In this document: positions 1-10,159 of the stretch, piece after piece
How positions within the stretch are numbered: position 1 is the stretch's first letter
How the letters are laid out: every line of letters begins with the position of its first letter
Origin: Candidatus Lambdaproteobacteria bacterium
GTDB taxonomy: Bacteria; SAR324; JACQKK01
Length of the DNA: 52,287 nucleotides
Direction of reading: 5' to 3'
Assembly (NCBI GenBank): GCA_016204605.1
Contig: JACQKK010000105.1
Location: 1-52,287, forward strand
Translations under genes and position numbers: made by a program
Notes under the pieces: generated by a model
Seen by the model: only the letters and a program-made list of their open reading frames with translations
What the model was told of the DNA's origin: nothing
Database searches by the model: none

Positions 1-128
1 TCATGCCGTCTGTGGGCGTCAGGGTCGCGGCGATGGCCTGCGGAGCGCTGCCCGGCGCCCTCCGGCCTCCCTCCCCGGAGTGGATCGCTGTGGCGTCGGG
101 CCGGCAACCCCACCCCGGCCTTCGGCCA

Positions 129-154
129 CCCCTCCCCGCAAGGGCGGGGAGGGG
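129..154. repeat. Intergenic G+C-rich palindrome
   Basis: An 11-bp perfect stem (CCCCTCCCCGC at 129-139 against its complement at 144-154) surrounds a 4-nt loop. It is embedded in the C-tract/G-tract context seen in the other intergenic repeats of this window. It could act as a transcript-end hairpin, but no T-run follows. Confidence 0.6.
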
Positions 155-382
155 CCGGGGGAGAGGTTTTGCAGGGCAATCGCACTCTTGACCTGCCGCG
201 CAATCCCGGACGGAAGCGGCGACTTTGGACTTGCCCTGCGCTGTCGGCAGGGCAAGTGCATACTCCTCTCGACGGCCCATCGACACGCCGCCGCTCGATG
301 GCCGAGCGGGCCATGGCTCGGCTTCGCCGCGGCGCAGCGCCGCAGCGCCTTCGGGCAGGGCCTCCCGGCGGGAGCCATGGCG

Positions 383-412
383 TTGACCGCCAGAGTGTTA
401 GCCTGCTACAAC
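383..412 (+). promoter_or_regulatory. Putative sigma-70 promoter of the small gene at 492
   Basis: TTGACC at 383-388 and TACAAC at 407-412 are separated by 18 bp and lie about 80 bp upstream of the start codon. This is a sequence match only. Confidence 0.4.
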
Positions 413-491
413 CCAGCAGATATGCGGGGGTTCTGGACTGGGAGCCATCCGGCGCGTGCCGGGGTCGCTCCATCGAGTGGCGAGGCGGCGC

Positions 492-773
492 ATGAAGACC
501 TTCCAGTTCGACCCGAGCCAGACCTTCGTGGAGGTGCGCCACCTGATGGCGACCCTCAACCATGCGGAGCATGAGCGCCATGTCGCCAAGCTGACCTGGC
601 TGGAGGGGAACCAGATCGGCCAGACGTTGACTTACCGCTACGACAAGCTGGCGGAACGCTTCGGCCACGAGATCGACAAGGAAGGGATCAACGTCGAGAT
701 TGTGAGCAGCCTCCTCAGCAACATCCCGGTGCGCGTGGACGTGGAGGAGGAGAAGCCGCGCCGCAAGCGCTGA
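492..773 (+). CDS. Hypothetical small protein, 93 aa
   Basis: No family is recognised. The product is a short, charged, probably cytoplasmic protein without a signal peptide or membrane segment. It begins MKTFQFDPSQ and ends in a basic tail (KPRRKR). The ATG at 492 was preferred over an upstream in-frame start at 456, because the extra residues look like translated leader. Codon use with G or C in third positions matches the local style, which supports real coding. It stands alone upstream of the FMN glutamate synthase-like gene, about 115 bp away on the same strand, and could be cotranscribed. No function is proposed. Confidence 0.6.
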   Translation: MKTFQFDPSQTFVEVRHLMATLNHAEHERHVAKLTWLEGNQIGQTLTYRYDKLAERFGHEIDKEGINVEIVSSLLSNIPVRVDVEEEKPRRKR

Positions 774-888
774 GGGCTACCTGCCGCGGCACGCGAACGC
801 CCCCGCGCCGGTGCCGGGTGCGGGCCGGCGCACGCGCGCAGGCCGGCGCCGGCCGCGCGGGCTTGCCGACCCCCCTCGAGACGTGCCC

Positions 889-2433
889 ATGTGGTGGATG
901 CTCGGAATCGGCGGTTTCCTGCTGGCGGTGGTGCTGCACGATGTCATCCAGCGGCGCCACGCCATCCTGCGCAATTTCCCGATCATCGGCCACTTCCGCT
1001 ACTGGATCGAGGCGGTGGGCCCGGAGCTGCGGCAATACATCGTCGCGAACAACGACGAGGAGCGGCCGTTCAGCCGCGACCAGCGACGCTGGATCTACAC
1101 CTCCTCCAAGCAGGCGAACAACTACTTCGGCTTCGGCACCGACAACGACCTGGACCTGGCGCCGAACTACCTCATCATCAAGCACGCGATGTTTCCCCTG
1201 GCCGAGCCGGTGCCGGGCGACCCGCACTACGACCACGCCTACACGCTGCCCTGCGCCAAGGTGTTGGGGGCGGCGCGCGGACGGGCCAAGGCCTTCCGCC
1301 CGAACTCCGTCGTCAACGTCTCGGCGATGAGCTACGGCTCGCTGAGCCCCACGGCGGTGGAGGCGATCAACCGCGGCGCCAGGCTGGCGGGGTGCTGGCA
1401 GAACACGGGCGAAGGCGGAGTGGCCCCCCACCACCGCCACGGGGGCGACGTGGTGTGGCAGCTCGGCACCGCGTACTTCGGCGCGCGCGATGAGCAGGGC
1501 CGCTTCGCCATGAGCCGGCTCAAGGACGAGCTCGCCCGCACCCCCACCATCCGCGCCATCGAGATCAAGCTCAGCCAGGGGGCCAAGCCCTCGAAAGGGG
1601 GCATCCTGCCCGCGGCGAAGATCACGCCGGAGATCGCCCGCATCCGGGGCGTCCCGATGGGCAAGGACTGCATCAGCCCCGCGGGTCACCGCGAGTTTCA
1701 CGATGCCGACAGCCTGCTCGATTTCGTCGAGCGCCTCGCGGCGGAGACCGGCCTGCCGGTCGGGATCAAATCGGCGGTGGGCGAACTGGCCTTCTGGCAC
1801 GACCTCGCGCGCCTGATGGAGACCACCGGGCGCGGGGTGGACTTCGTTACCATCGACGGCGGCGAAGGCGGCACCGGGGCCGCGCCCCTGGTGTTCGCCG
1901 ACCACGTGGCGCTGCCCTTCAAGGTCGGCTTCGCCCGCGTGTTTCCAATCTTCGCGCGGAGCGGGCTGGACCGACGGGTGGCGTTCATCGGCTCGGGGCG
2001 GCTGGGCTTTCCGGCCGAGGCCCTGCTCGCCTTCGCGCTCGGCTGCGACATGATCAACGTCGCCCGCGAGGCGATGCTCTCGATCGGCTGCGTCCAGGCC
2101 CAGCGCTGCCATACGGGCAACTGCCCCACGGGCGTCGCCACCTCGAACCGCTGGCTGATGCGCGGGCTGGACCCCACGCTCAAATCGGCGCGACTGGCCA
2201 GCTACGTCACGGCGCTGCGGAAGGAGGTGCTGAACTTGTGCTGGGCCTGCGGGGTGCCCCATCCGGCATTCATCACGGGCGATCTGCTGGAGGTGCTCGA
2301 TGGCCGGCTCCACGGCACCGCGGTGCGCGAGTTCTACGGCTATGCCGAGGACTGGGGTCGCCCCGGCGCCGACCTGGCGAGCGAGCTGCTGGTGCTGATG
2401 AAGCGGACTGCCCCCGTGCGTCGCCCGGCCTGA
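889..2433 (+). CDS. FMN-binding glutamate synthase family protein (GltB2-like)
   Basis: A 514-aa protein consisting of an N-terminal membrane-spanning stretch (about residues 1-18) followed by a glutamate synthase central/FMN barrel domain. Recognisable pieces are SAMSYGSLS near 145, KLSQGAKPSKGG near 228, TIDGGEGGTGAAP near 323 and a cysteine cluster (C401, C407, C412 in CVQAQRCHTGNCPTGVAT). The cluster matches the 3Fe-4S site of glutamate synthase large subunits. The glutaminase and GXGXG domains of full GltB are absent, so this is the stand-alone COG0069 type. Its electron donor and true reaction are not established for most members. The ATG at 889 (MWWMLGIGG) places the hydrophobic segment at the N terminus; a start at 811 would add a basic low-complexity leader. 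A true gltBD pair lies at the other end of the window. Confidence 0.88.
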   Translation: MWWMLGIGGFLLAVVLHDVIQRRHAILRNFPIIGHFRYWIEAVGPELRQYIVANNDEERPFSRDQRRWIYTSSKQANNYFGFGTDNDLDLAPNYLIIKHAMFPLAEPVPGDPHYDHAYTLPCAKVLGAARGRAKAFRPNSVVNVSAMSYGSLSPTAVEAINRGARLAGCWQNTGEGGVAPHHRHGGDVVWQLGTAYFGARDEQGRFAMSRLKDELARTPTIRAIEIKLSQGAKPSKGGILPAAKITPEIARIRGVPMGKDCISPAGHREFHDADSLLDFVERLAAETGLPVGIKSAVGELAFWHDLARLMETTGRGVDFVTIDGGEGGTGAAPLVFADHVALPFKVGFARVFPIFARSGLDRRVAFIGSGRLGFPAEALLAFALGCDMINVAREAMLSIGCVQAQRCHTGNCPTGVATSNRWLMRGLDPTLKSARLASYVTALRKEVLNLCWACGVPHPAFITGDLLEVLDGRLHGTAVREFYGYAEDWGRPGADLASELLVLMKRTAPVRRPA

Positions 2434-2571
2434 ACGCCCGTCGGGCGCGGGGCGGGGCGGCCCCCCCGCCCGCCCGCCAGGGCGGCGGCGTGATGCCGAG
2501 GGCTCGGGTCGGTACGTCGAGTCCCGCTGGCTTTCAGCGCAAGGGACGCACCGGTGCAGGCGGCAGGGCGG

Positions 2572-2601
2572 GTGACATCCGCCCCCCGATGGCGTTAGAT
2601 T
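2572..2601 (+). promoter_or_regulatory. Putative promoter of the SEC-C gene
   Basis: GTGACA (2572-2577) and TAGATT (2596-2601) with an 18-bp spacer lie about 130 bp before the start codon at 2733, in the otherwise featureless gap after the FMN protein gene. Confidence 0.35.
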
Positions 2602-2732
2602 CGGTCCGGGCGGCGGGCGCGGTCGCGCCGGCGGAACGAGGAGCGTTTCCGCCAGGGCTGAGGCGCGGCGCGCCAGGGAAGCCATCCGCCGCTCGCTCCA
2701 GCCCACCGCAGCATGCACACGGAGGTGCCGCC

Positions 2733-3761
2733 ATGCTCAATCCGTTAGCCGCAATCTTCAAGCCCCGGCGGGCCGCCCGGCTCGTCGATGAGCTCGGCCG
2801 GGAAGGTCTCCTGCCGGTCGCCGCCATCCGCGAGGCGATCACCCATTGGGACGAGGTCGCCCCACGCTTGCTGGAGGTGCTGGAGGACTATGTCCGGGAG
2901 CCGCAGCGGATCGAGGAGATGCCCTGCCCGATCCTGCTGATCGCGCACCTGTTCGCCCAGCAGCGCGATGCGCGCGCCTGCCGGCCGCTGCTGGCGCTGG
3001 TGTGTCTGCCCGGGGATGCGGCCGAAATGGCGCTGGGCGATGCCGTCACCGAGACGCTGGGCCGCGTCATGGCCAGCGTGTTCGATGGCGATCCCGAGCC
3101 GCTCGAGCGGGCGATTCTCGATGCGCAGGTGGACGAGTACGTGCGCGCCCAACTGTTCGGCACGCTGGCGTTCCTGACCGGCGAAGACCGCATTCCCCGC
3201 CCGCGCACCCGGTTCTTCCTGGAGCGCTGCTACCGCCAGCTGGTCGAGAGCGGTGACGAGGGGAATGACATGCCGTGGGTAGGGTGGCTGCGCGCGGTGT
3301 CCTATCTCGGCCTCGCCGAGTATGCCGACCTGGCGCGCGCTGCCTTCCGTGACGGCCGCATCGATGATTTCTTGACGAACGAACGCGAGTTCGAAGCTGC
3401 GCTCGGCGACGCGACCGAGGCGTGGCGCCGCGGGGTGGCGCCCCAGGAGGAAAGTTGCGGCTACTTCGGCGACGTGATCGCGGAGTTCTCACGCTGGGCC
3501 TGCTTCACCGAGGAGGGCCCGCGCGAGCGTGAGCGGGCGGAGCGGGCGCAGTCGGGTCTGCTGCCCGAATGGTATCCGTGGGCGGCGCAGGCCCTGTTGG
3601 CCGACCTGGATTCCGGGCAAGACGGCGAGGCCGGCGAAGACCTGCGCGGGGTGGTAGACCCCATCACGCCCCACCTCAACCCCATGCGCCACGTGGGGCG
3701 CAACGATCCCTGCCCCTGCGGCAGCGGCAGGAAGTACAAGAAGTGCTGCCTGAAGAGCTGA
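2733..3761 (+). CDS. DUF1186 family protein with C-terminal SEC-C zinc motif
   Basis: A 342-aa soluble protein. The N-terminal two thirds are alpha-helical and repeat-like (REAITHWDEVAPRLLEVLED and following helices), the pattern of DUF1186 proteins. The last 20 or so residues are a SEC-C motif, NDPCPCGSGRKYKKCC, the Cys-rich zinc-binding module shared with the SecA tail and YecA-type proteins. That tail commonly mediates binding to ribosome- or SecB-linked partners, but no specific role is known here. The start at 2733 has GGAGG at 2721-2725 at good spacing. The frame stays open far upstream but only as proline/arginine-rich shadow. It appears to be a single-gene transcript ending just before a block of intergenic palindromes. 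Confidence 0.85.
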   Translation: MLNPLAAIFKPRRAARLVDELGREGLLPVAAIREAITHWDEVAPRLLEVLEDYVREPQRIEEMPCPILLIAHLFAQQRDARACRPLLALVCLPGDAAEMALGDAVTETLGRVMASVFDGDPEPLERAILDAQVDEYVRAQLFGTLAFLTGEDRIPRPRTRFFLERCYRQLVESGDEGNDMPWVGWLRAVSYLGLAEYADLARAAFRDGRIDDFLTNEREFEAALGDATEAWRRGVAPQEESCGYFGDVIAEFSRWACFTEEGPRERERAERAQSGLLPEWYPWAAQALLADLDSGQDGEAGEDLRGVVDPITPHLNPMRHVGRNDPCPCGSGRKYKKCCLKS

Positions 3762-3784
3762 TCGGCGGGCGCCGGCGGCTCCAC

Positions 3785-4035
3785 CACCTCACCCCCAGCC
3801 CCCTCCCCAGGAATTGGAGTGGGGGAGACGCGGCCATGGACGCGAAGCGACTGGCGGGGCTCCCCCCTCGCCTCCGGGAGAGGGAGGGTCCGGAACGGTG
3901 AGGTCGCCCGCCGCGTCCCCACCCCTGCCCCTTCCCACCAGGTGGGGAGGGGGAAGCGCGCTCATCCGCGCCGGCGGCTGATGCGACGCTCCCTCCCGCT
4001 CCAAGTGTTGGAGCGGGAGGGTCGGGGTGGATGAG
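3785..4035. repeat. Cluster of three to four intergenic palindromic repeats
   Basis: This convergent gap between the SEC-C gene and the first substrate-binding protein gene is filled by repeats of the form CTCACCCC...hairpin...GGGTGAGG. The clearest is a perfect 14-bp stem (CCCTCCCGCTCCAA at 3991-4004 and its complement at 4008-4021) with loop GTG. Another runs about 3928-3952. The hairpins could end transcripts arriving from both sides. Confidence 0.7.
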
Positions 4036-4056
4036 GTCGCGGCGGGCAGCTCGCGC

Positions 4057-5646
4057 CTACTGGTCCAGCCACACCTCCTGCATGCGGCCGTAGCTGTAGT
4101 GGGTCTGGTGGGGCACGTAGTTCTTCACGTGGGGCCAGGCGGCGTTGAAGTTGATGCGCGCCCCGAACACCACCCGGGCCACGTCGGTGACCAGCCGCTT
4201 GTCGATTTCGCGCACCAGCTTCAGCCGCTCGACGTTGTCGGTCATCTCCGACTGCCGGTCGAACAGGGCCTGCACCTCCTGCACGCAGTAATCCGAGTAG
4301 TTGCGCTGGGAGCCGCAGCCGTAGTGCTCGTAGAAGTTCACGTCGGGATCGTCGACGTGCCCGCCGGCTGAGAAGAATGAGAGGATGTACTGGCGCCGCG
4401 CCAGCATGCCGGCGGCCACCCCCGTCTCCTCCTGCTGCAGTTCGGCTTCGATCCAGACGGGCTTGAGCGCGCTGGCGATCCACACCGAGGAATCGACGAA
4501 GAAGGTGAGCGTGCGGGTGAGGAACTTCACCTTGAGCGGCTTGCTCTCGCTGTAGCCCAGCTCCGTCATAATCCTGCGCGCCTCGGCCCGGCTCTGCTCG
4601 ATGTCGCCGTAGCCGGGCAGGCTGGCGAGCTCGCTGGCCGGCAGGCCCCAGGCCCCCGCGGGCGGCGGCAGGTTGATGCCGCCCTGCACCATGCCGCCCT
4701 TGAACACGCTCTTGTCGTAGGCCACGCGGTCGAGCGCCAGGCTCACCACCTGCCGCAGGCGGGCGTCGTTGAACGGCGGCTTGTTCGTGTTGAACACGAC
4801 GTGCGGGTATGCCGTGCGCGGCGTCTCCTGGAACGTCAGCGCGGGCTGGGCCTTCTTGTACGCCTCCATCATGGGCCTGGTCGTATCGGCCGGGGGCTCG
4901 ATATAGACCTGCTTCTGCGCGAAGGCTGCGATGCGGGCCGCCCGCTCGGGGATGACGTGGTAGCGGATCGCATCGAGGTACGGCCGCCCCTGCACCCAGT
5001 AGCCGAGGTTCTTCTCCAGCAGCAGGTACTGGTCGCGCTTGAAGTCCTTCAGCACGAACGGCCCCGTGCCGATGGCCTTCGTGCGCCAGTCGGCCGGCGG
5101 CAGGTGCGCCGGGTACACCGCCGAGAACCCCGCCGCCAGCATCGCCAGCAGCGAGGGCTGGGGCCGCTTGAGCGTGAAGGTGAGCTCGCGGTCGCCGTTG
5201 GTCGTGATGTCCTTCACATTGAACCACCACGCCTTGCGCGGGTTGAGCTTGGTGCGCTTGGTCGAGGCCCCCCGCGCGATGTCGTACGTGCTCTTGGCGT
5301 CCGCGCTGGTGAAAGGCCGGCCGTCGTGAAACGTCACGCCGCCGCGCAGCGTGAAGGTGAGCCGGGTGCGCTCGGCGTTCCACTGCCAGCGCTCGGCGAG
5401 CTCGGGGATGATGGTCTCGAGGCTTTCGCGGCCCTGCAGCGGGTCGTAGTAGACCAGGTTGTTGTAGACGGGCTGCATCACGAACCCCGTCAGGAACGTG
5501 GTCTCGTCGTGCAGCGAAAGGCTGGGCGGGTTCGCCGTCTGGAGCGCTTGCAGCGTGCCCCCGTACTTCTGCGCCGGGGCAGTCCCGGCAGCGAGGGTGA
5601 ACAGCAGCCCCAGCAGGGCGGCGGAGACGGGCATCGGTGCGCGCAT
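4057..5646 (-). CDS. ABC transporter substrate-binding protein, family 5 (peptide/nickel type), copy A
   Basis: A 529-aa periplasmic protein with a cleavable signal peptide (about residues 1-25, ending APAQ before KYGGTL). The body is a family 5 solute-binding fold (DppA/OppA/NikA-like). Signature pieces are an early NLVYYDPLQGRESLETIIPELAE region, TFHDGRPFTSADAK near 105, and GTGPFVLKDF near 193. Such proteins deliver oligopeptides, metals or other small ligands to an inner-membrane ABC permease. No permease or ATPase gene lies in the window, so it is an orphan binding protein and the ligand is unknown. It has the same length as the paralogue at 5878-7467 and aligns without evident gaps. Differences are scattered through the coding region, while both flanks are almost the same. 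Confidence 0.88.
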   Translation of the reverse strand: MRAPMPVSAALLGLLFTLAAGTAPAQKYGGTLQALQTANPPSLSLHDETTFLTGFVMQPVYNNLVYYDPLQGRESLETIIPELAERWQWNAERTRLTFTLRGGVTFHDGRPFTSADAKSTYDIARGASTKRTKLNPRKAWWFNVKDITTNGDRELTFTLKRPQPSLLAMLAAGFSAVYPAHLPPADWRTKAIGTGPFVLKDFKRDQYLLLEKNLGYWVQGRPYLDAIRYHVIPERAARIAAFAQKQVYIEPPADTTRPMMEAYKKAQPALTFQETPRTAYPHVVFNTNKPPFNDARLRQVVSLALDRVAYDKSVFKGGMVQGGINLPPPAGAWGLPASELASLPGYGDIEQSRAEARRIMTELGYSESKPLKVKFLTRTLTFFVDSSVWIASALKPVWIEAELQQEETGVAAGMLARRQYILSFFSAGGHVDDPDVNFYEHYGCGSQRNYSDYCVQEVQALFDRQSEMTDNVERLKLVREIDKRLVTDVARVVFGARINFNAAWPHVKNYVPHQTHYSYGRMQEVWLDQ

Positions 5647-5741
5647 GAGGAACCTCCCGAGGGACGGATGGCCTGCGGTTCGGTACAGGCGGATGGCTCT
5701 CTCTATCCCGATCGCCGGCTGGCCGCAAATCCGGCGCGGAC

Positions 5742-5862
5742 CTCACCCCCTCGCCCCCCCAGGAATTGGAGAGGGGAAGATCGGCTGTGGACAAGGGGTA
5801 ACGGTAGGGGTCCCTCCCGCTCCGAGTGTTGGAGCGGGAGGGTCGGGGTGGGTGAGGTCGCG
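5742..5862. repeat. Intergenic palindromic repeats between the two SBP genes
   Basis: Two members of the repeat family occur here: one around 5742-5776 and a hairpin at 5812-5842 (CCCTCCCGCTCC and its complement around GAGTGTT). The second is nearly the same as the hairpin at 3991-4021, at the same distance from the stop codon of the neighbouring SBP gene. It therefore belongs to the duplicated unit. Confidence 0.7.
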
Positions 5863-5877
5863 GCGGGCAGCTCGCGC

Positions 5878-7467
5878 CTACTGGTCCAGCCATACCTCCT
5901 GCATGCGACCGTAGCTGTAGTGCGCTTGGTGCGGGACGTAATTCTTCACGAAGGGCCAGCGCGCGTTCCAGTTGATGCGCGCCCCGAACACCACCCGCGC
6001 CACATCGGTGACCAGCCGCTTGTCGATCTCGCGCACCAGCTTCAGCCGCTCGGCGTTGTCAGTCATCTCCGACTGCCGGTCGAACAGCGCCTGCACCTCC
6101 TGCACGCAGTAGTCCGAGTAGTTGCGCTGCGAGTTGCAGCCGTACTGCTCGTAGAAGTTGACGTCGGGGTCGTCGGCCGCCCCGCCGGACGAGAAGAAAG
6201 CGATGGTGAAGCCCCGCCGCGCGAAGATGCCGGCGGCCACCCCCGTTTCCTCCGCCTGAATCTCGATGTCGATCCAGACCGGCTTGAGGGCGCTGGCGAT
6301 CCACGTCGCCGAACTCACCCAGAAGTTGAGCGTGCGCGAGAGGAACTTCGTCTTGAGCGGCTTGGCCTCGCTGTAGCCCAGCTCGGTCATGATGCGGCGC
6401 GCCTCGACCCGGGCCTGGTCGATGTTGCCGTAGCCGGGCAGGGTGGCCAGCTCGTCGGCCGGCAGGCCCCAGGCCCCCGCGGGGGGCGGCAGCATGACCC
6501 CGCCCTGCACCATGCCACCCCTGAATACGCTCTTGTCGTAGGCGACGCGGTCCAGCGCCAGGCTCACCACCTGCCGCAGGCGCGCATCGTTGAACGGCGG
6601 CTTGTTCGTGTTGAAGACCACCGAAGGAAACGCCGTGCGGGGCGTCTCCAGGAACGTGAGCGCAGGCTGGGCCACTTTGTACGCCTCCATCAAGGGCCTG
6701 GTCGTTTCGGACATGTTCTCGATGTACACCTGCTTCGTCGCGAAGGCGGCGATTTTGGCCGCCCGCTCGGAGATGATGCTGAAGCGGATGCCGTCGAGGT
6801 ACGGCCGCCCCTTTACCCAATAGGCGGGGTTCTTCTCCAGCAGCAGGTGCTGGTCGCGCTTGAAGTCCTTCAGCACGAACGGCCCCGTGCCGTTGGCCTT
6901 GATGCGCCAGTCTGCCGGCGGCGCGTGCGCCGGGTATACCGCCGAGAAGCCGGCCGCCAGCATCGCCATCAGCGAGGGCTGCGGCCGCTTGAGCGTGATG
7001 GCGATCTCGAAGTCGCCGTTGGTCGCGATGTCTTTGACGTTGAACCACCACGCCTTGCGCGGGTTGAGCTTGGTGCGCTTGGTCGAGGCCCCCCGCGCGA
7101 TGTCGTAGGTGGTCTTGGCGTCGGCGCTGGTGAAGGGCCGGCCATCGTGAAAGGTCACGCCGCGGCGCAAGGCGAAGGTCACCCGGGTGCGCTCCGCGTT
7201 CCACTGCCAGCTCTCGGCCAGCTCCGGAATGATGGTCTCCAGGCTCTCGCGGGGTTGCAGCGGGTCGTAGTAGACGAGGTTGTTGTAGACGGGCTGCATC
7301 ACGAACGAGGTCAAGACCGTGGTCTCGTCGTACAGCGAGAGGCTGGGCGGGTTGGCAGCCTGCATCGCGTGCAGCGTGCCCCCGTATTTCTGCGCCGAGG
7401 CAGCCCCGGCGGCGAGGGTGAGCAGCAGCCCCAGCAGGGCGGCGGAGATGGGCATCGGTGCGCGCAT
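5878..7467 (-). CDS. ABC transporter substrate-binding protein, family 5, copy B
   Basis: A 529-aa paralogue of the protein encoded at 4057-5646, with the same domain layout: signal peptide ending SAQ before KYGGTL, then the family 5 solute-binding body. The two proteins share long stretches, including the whole C-terminal region around SQRNYSDYCVQEVQALFDRQ. They differ in patches likely to line the ligand pocket, for example copy B has YIENMSETTRPLMEAYK where copy A has YIEPPADTTRPMMEAYK. This fits a tandem duplication followed by divergence in ligand choice, which is inference. The sequence upstream of the start (7468-7575) is almost the same as that upstream of copy A, so both probably have the same control signals. 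No transporter subunits are adjacent. Confidence 0.88.
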   Translation of the reverse strand: MRAPMPISAALLGLLLTLAAGAASAQKYGGTLHAMQAANPPSLSLYDETTVLTSFVMQPVYNNLVYYDPLQPRESLETIIPELAESWQWNAERTRVTFALRRGVTFHDGRPFTSADAKTTYDIARGASTKRTKLNPRKAWWFNVKDIATNGDFEIAITLKRPQPSLMAMLAAGFSAVYPAHAPPADWRIKANGTGPFVLKDFKRDQHLLLEKNPAYWVKGRPYLDGIRFSIISERAAKIAAFATKQVYIENMSETTRPLMEAYKVAQPALTFLETPRTAFPSVVFNTNKPPFNDARLRQVVSLALDRVAYDKSVFRGGMVQGGVMLPPPAGAWGLPADELATLPGYGNIDQARVEARRIMTELGYSEAKPLKTKFLSRTLNFWVSSATWIASALKPVWIDIEIQAEETGVAAGIFARRGFTIAFFSSGGAADDPDVNFYEQYGCNSQRNYSDYCVQEVQALFDRQSEMTDNAERLKLVREIDKRLVTDVARVVFGARINWNARWPFVKNYVPHQAHYSYGRMQEVWLDQ

Positions 7468-7559
7468 AGGGAACCTCCCGAGGGACGGATGGCCTGCGGT
7501 TCGGTACGGGCGGATGGCTCTCTCTATCCCGATACGGGGGCTGGCCGCAAATCCGGCGC

Positions 7560-7766
7560 GGACCTCACCCCCCTGGCCCCCGCTCCAAGTGCCGAGACCT
7601 ATTCATGACTGCGAAAGCGGGGCGGTGTCCCGGCGGCGGCCTCACCCCCGCCGGCTGGCGCCGGCGCGCCCCTCTCCAGGGGGAGAGGGGCTCGCAAGGG
7701 CCATGCTTTCCGGTTTGCGTCGCCCTCCCTCTCCCCCTGGCGCGGGAGGGCCAGGGAGGGTGAGGC
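7560..7766. repeat. Cluster of three intergenic palindromic repeats
   Basis: Members lie near 7562-7594, 7641-7696 (9-bp stem CCCCTCTCC at 7669-7677 with its complement at 7682-7690) and 7722-7766. They occupy most of the 468-bp divergent gap between SBP copy B and acetoacetyl-CoA synthetase. The rest of the gap holds the start-proximal signals of both genes. Confidence 0.65.
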
Positions 7767-7844
7767 CGCCGGCAGAGCCGACCGTTTACAAACCGACCCA
7801 CCGCGCGCGCCCGTTGCCGCGCTGCCCGATGCCGCGCGCGCCCG

Positions 7845-7874
7845 TTGCCTGGTCCGGGTGCGATGGTCTAGGCT
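7845..7874 (+). promoter_or_regulatory. Putative promoter of acetoacetyl-CoA synthetase
   Basis: TTGCCT (7845-7850) and TAGGCT (7869-7874) with an 18-bp spacer lie about 60 bp before the start codon. Confidence 0.35.
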
Positions 7875-7935
7875 GACCGCCGAGCCGGTCCCTGACGCGA
7901 CGTCCTTGCCGTCCCCTGCGCTGGAGAGAGCCCCC

Positions 7936-9966
<2,031 letters not shown>

Positions 9967-10065
9967 GAGGAATAGGGATATGATGCCCGCGGTCCCCCCC
10001 GTTCTCACAGCCACTCGAATGGGGTCGTGTCGCTCTTTTCTCGAACGGTTAGGTAAGACACGATA

Positions 10066-10094
10066 TTGCACCACGTACGTACCTAATCTACTTT
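10066..10094 (+). promoter_or_regulatory. Putative promoter/operator of the low-G+C gene
   Basis: TTGCAC (10066-10071) and TACTTT (10089-10094) have a 17-bp spacer. An inverted repeat, TTAGGTA at 10049-10055 and TACCTAA at 10080-10086, overlaps the spacer and could bind a regulator. The surrounding DNA is much richer in A+T than the chromosome around it. Confidence 0.35.
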
Positions 10095-10159
10095 TCTAGC
10101 CCACGTCGCTCCGGTCGCAGCGCTACCCAGGTGTGTTAACCGACACGTGACGTATTGCG

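Larger units (their letters stand above)
1..491. other. Gene-free leading segment
   Basis: No protein with convincing composition or homology is visible here on either strand. The open frames look like G+C-driven shadows. The segment holds one intergenic palindrome (129-154) and a plausible promoter (383-412) for the small gene that follows. The end of a gene lying to the left of the window was not recognised. Confidence 0.5.

Noticed and set aside
715..2718. Minus-strand open frame of 667 codons opposite the FMN glutamate synthase-like gene
   Set aside because: It is a shadow. The plus-strand protein has clear FMN/Fe-S motifs.
4801..7608. Plus-strand open frame of 935 codons across both SBP genes
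   Set aside because: It is the antisense of two clear substrate-binding protein genes, and its composition (arginine-, histidine- and leucine-rich) is a shadow of G+C-rich coding DNA.
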